NCBI GenBank assembly: GCA_027051265.1
Contig: JALTZH010000099.1
Location: 1-16,586, forward strand
Direction of reading: 5' to 3'
From: an archaeon
Lineage (GTDB): Archaea > Hydrothermarchaeota > Hydrothermarchaeia > JALTZZ01 > JALUTC01
Length of the DNA stretch: 16,586 nucleotides
Program-made: the position numbers and the translations under genes
Shown here: piece by piece, positions 14,561-16,586 of the stretch
Position numbering within the stretch: position 1 is the stretch's first letter
Layout of the letters: every line of letters begins with the position of its first letter
Notes under the pieces: model-generated
Told to the model about the DNA's origin: nothing
The model's database searches: none
The model's input: the letters and a program-made list of their open reading frames with translations, nothing else

Positions 14561-14567
14561 ATTTAAA
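14561..14567 (-). promoter_or_regulatory. TATA-like box before the mevalonate operon
   Basis: TTTAAAT is centred 15 nt before ATG 14549 and 27 nt before the in-frame ATG 14537. The second spacing is the normal one for a leaderless archaeal transcript. It implies the operon has its own promoter, separate from ilvB. Confidence 0.35.
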
Positions 14568-14593
14568 TCGACAAAAATCTAAATCAGTAATGG

Positions 14594-16282
14594 TTATATA
14601 TTAAGATCTATATAATCTTTTAAACATTTACCTGGAGGAACCATTGGTAAAATGTTATACTCAGGATCTATAATGAAGTCAATTACAACCGGTTTTTTTT
14701 CTTTAAAAGCTTCTATAAACGCTTCTTTTATCTCACTCGGTCTTTCTACTCTAATACCTTTAGCTCCAAAACCTTCTGCAATTTTAACGAAATCCGTTGT
14801 TTTCCCAAGATATACAGCTGAATATCTTCTGTTATAAAATAATTCCTGCCATTGTCTTACCATTCCTAGATAATTGTTATTCATAATAGCTACTATTACA
14901 TTGATACCATATTCAACACACGTTGCTAATTGTTGCATCGTCATTAAGAAACTACCATCTCCAGCAATATCTATTACATTCACATCCGGTTTTGCAACTT
15001 TAGCTCCTATTGCTGCAGGAAAACCGAAACCCATTGTTCCTAGACCACCACTCGTTATAAAAGTTCTAGGCTTCCTTCTGGTAATAAAGTGTGCTGCAAT
15101 CATTTGACATTGTCCTACTTCTGTTGTTATTATATCATCATCACTAATTACTTCTTGAAGTTCTTTCATGATTCTTGGTGGTTTTAATGGTATATCATCA
15201 TAATCCATTTTTACAGGATATTCCTTTTTCAATTCCTGAACTCTCTTATACCATTCGGTGTTCTCTTTTTTTCTATATTGTTTAAGAATATCTATTAAAA
15301 TCCTTAAAGATTTTTTAGCATCTCCAATGATTCCCAGATAAGGCTCTACGTTCTTTCCAATTTCTGATGCATCGATATCTATATGAATTATCTTAGCTTG
15401 AGGTGCAAAACATTGAATGTTTCCTGTACTTCTATCTGAAAATCTAGTACCTATAGCTATTAGAAGATCACATTCATATGTTATATGATTTGCTGCTTTT
15501 CTGCCATGCATCCCTATCATTCCTAAAGATAATGGATGATCCTCTGGAAATGCTCCTTTTCCCATTAATGTTGTAACTACAGGTATTAACATCATTTCCG
15601 ACAATTTTAAAACTTCATTGGATGCGTTAGATAAGATGACCCCTCCTCCTATAAGAAGTAATGGTCTCTCAGCATTAACTATAAGCTTTGCTGCTTCTTT
15701 CAGTTTTTCTAGACTTGGTTCTGGTATTTTTTTCAAACCTCGTATTTTTATATCTTCTGGAAATTCTACTTCCGCATCCTTCTCCTGAACATCTTTTGGA
15801 ATATCTATAAGAACAGGGCCTGGTCTTCCATGGGTTGCAATTTTAAACGCCATCTTAATTATTTTAGGTATGTCTTTTGTATCCCTTATTTGAAAGTTAT
15901 ACTTTGTTATAGGCATGGTTATTCCAACAATATCCGTTTCTTGAAATGCATCCCTTCCTATCATAAGTGTTGGAACTTGTCCGGTTAGTGCAATTATTGG
16001 AATTGAATCCATGTAAGCATTAGCTATACCTGTTGTTAAATTGGAAGCACCAGGGCCAGAAGTTGCAGCACATACACCAACTTTACCAGAAGCTCTAGCA
16101 TATCCATCAGCTGCATGAGCAGCACCTTGCTCATGTCTCATTAGTATGTGTTTAATATCTGAATCGTATAAGGAATCATAAAACGGTAACATTGCACCAC
16201 CGGGAATTCCAAAGATTACTTCCACTTTTTCTCTTCTTAAAGCTTCAACTAGAATTTCTGAACCTTTCATATTATTTTTCAT
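14594..16282 (-). CDS. ilvB: Acetolactate synthase large (catalytic) subunit
   Basis: This ThDP enzyme makes acetolactate or acetohydroxybutyrate, the first common step to valine, leucine and isoleucine. The 562-residue protein begins MKNNMKGSEILVEALRREKV. The catalytic glutamate is in LMRHEQGAAHAADGYARASG (Glu51). Also seen are SGPGASNLTTGIANAYMDS, GQVPTLMIGRDAFQE, the central FAD-type domain (LMGKGAFPEDHPLSLGMIGM) and the ThDP/Mg motif GDGSFLMTMQQLATCVEYG with MNNNYLG. The end MVPPGKCLKDYIDLNI is family-like. ATG at 16282 or 16270 is possible. Regulatory-subunit gene ilvN usually follows; here the next gene is the COG1709 regulator, 44 bases away, so ilvN must be elsewhere or absent. A TTTTTTAAAA tract about 40 nt upstream may hold the promoter. 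Confidence 0.95.
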   Translation of the reverse strand: MKNNMKGSEILVEALRREKVEVIFGIPGGAMLPFYDSLYDSDIKHILMRHEQGAAHAADGYARASGKVGVCAATSGPGASNLTTGIANAYMDSIPIIALTGQVPTLMIGRDAFQETDIVGITMPITKYNFQIRDTKDIPKIIKMAFKIATHGRPGPVLIDIPKDVQEKDAEVEFPEDIKIRGLKKIPEPSLEKLKEAAKLIVNAERPLLLIGGGVILSNASNEVLKLSEMMLIPVVTTLMGKGAFPEDHPLSLGMIGMHGRKAANHITYECDLLIAIGTRFSDRSTGNIQCFAPQAKIIHIDIDASEIGKNVEPYLGIIGDAKKSLRILIDILKQYRKKENTEWYKRVQELKKEYPVKMDYDDIPLKPPRIMKELQEVISDDDIITTEVGQCQMIAAHFITRRKPRTFITSGGLGTMGFGFPAAIGAKVAKPDVNVIDIAGDGSFLMTMQQLATCVEYGINVIVAIMNNNYLGMVRQWQELFYNRRYSAVYLGKTTDFVKIAEGFGAKGIRVERPSEIKEAFIEAFKEKKPVVIDFIIDPEYNILPMVPPGKCLKDYIDLNI

Positions 16283-16333
16283 AAATTTATAATTTTAACA
16301 ATACCTTTATTATGTTCTTTTTAAAAAATTATT

Positions 16334-16585
16334 TTAGAATTCATTTCGTTCGTATTTCTTAAGTAGATAATTGATTAATCCAGGAGTTATTATGGGTTTT
16401 CCTTGAAATACTACATAACCGTAAGGTAATACTATACTTTCTATCTCGTTTATCTTAATCTCAACTTCATTTGATATTTGAATCTCATCCAAGTTAAGAC
16501 CCATATAGATAAGCTTAGCAACTAAAGCTGCGGTATCTATAGTTAATTGAACCTTACCAAGATTTCTTACAATTGCTTTTTTCGT
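16334..16585 (-). CDS. Unrecognised protein, C-terminal end only (5'-partial)
   Basis: A minus-strand frame enters from the window edge and ends TAA at 16334, giving 83 residues. They read in part TKKAIVRNLGKVQLTIDTAA, LVAKLIYMGLNLDEIQI, ESIVLPYGYVVFQGKPIIT and a Lys-rich end LLKKYERNEF. It looks like a soluble alpha/beta protein with no membrane segment. I do not recognise the family. It lies 51 bases upstream of ilvB on the same strand. Confidence 0.6.
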   Translation of the reverse strand, partial: TKKAIVRNLGKVQLTIDTAALVAKLIYMGLNLDEIQISNEVEIKINEIESIVLPYGYVVFQGKPIITPGLINYLLKKYERNEF

Positions 16586-16586
16586 T

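Overview
The window comes from an AT-rich archaeal genome, and all recognisable genes are archaeal in type. The markers are a pyruvoyl-dependent arginine decarboxylase, a digeranylgeranylglycerophospholipid reductase, an archaeal HMG-CoA synthase/thiolase pair with its COG1709-type regulator, a single GINS subunit, a DUF371 protein, a long-form FKBP, and a tRNA-Asn without an encoded CCA. The tRNA has almost purely G:C stems inside AT-rich DNA, which suggests a thermophile. A low-GC thermophilic euryarchaeote, methanogen-like or from an uncultured lineage, fits best. I cannot name the genus. Several first genes appear leaderless (TATA-like box about 25-30 nt before the start codon), whereas genes inside operons carry Shine-Dalgarno sequences.

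Layout, left to right. 1-1638 (+) is the C-terminal half of carbamoyl-phosphate synthase (carB). 1680-2237 (+) is arginine decarboxylase, the entry to polyamine synthesis. It overlaps a convergent COG2426-type membrane protein. 2733-3338 (+) is a GfcR-like HTH-PRTase regulator, followed by tRNA-Asn(GUU) and an AhbD/NirJ-like radical SAM/SPASM protein. A minus-strand operon (6555 down to 4474) encodes a 2[4Fe-4S] ferredoxin, the lipid geranylgeranyl reductase, a previously unlisted 46-residue protein with four CxxC pairs, and an XTP/dITP diphosphatase. The pairing of ferredoxin and reductase suggests that the ferredoxin supplies electrons for membrane-lipid saturation. Divergent from it are GINS and an overlapping gene for a membrane-anchored protein with an outside CWB2-like domain and an inside winged helix. 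A nucleotide-sugar dehydrogenase follows, then a minus-strand FKBP-DUF371 pair.

10661-11635 has no intact gene. It looks like a decayed or non-autonomous IS200/IS605-type element: a left-end hairpin at 10782-10796, right-end hairpins at 11461-11546, and between them a GC-rich segment that folds into nested stems with a possible pseudoknot. This resembles the omega RNA (reRNA) of TnpB elements. It lies where the DUF35 gene, third member of the archaeal acetoacetyl-CoA thiolase/HMG-CoA synthase complex, would often be found.

The right side (minus strand) holds a mevalonate-entry operon: COG1709 regulator, HMG-CoA synthase, thiolase. Upstream of it are acetolactate synthase (ilvB, with no ilvN in view) and the C-terminal end of an unrecognised protein.
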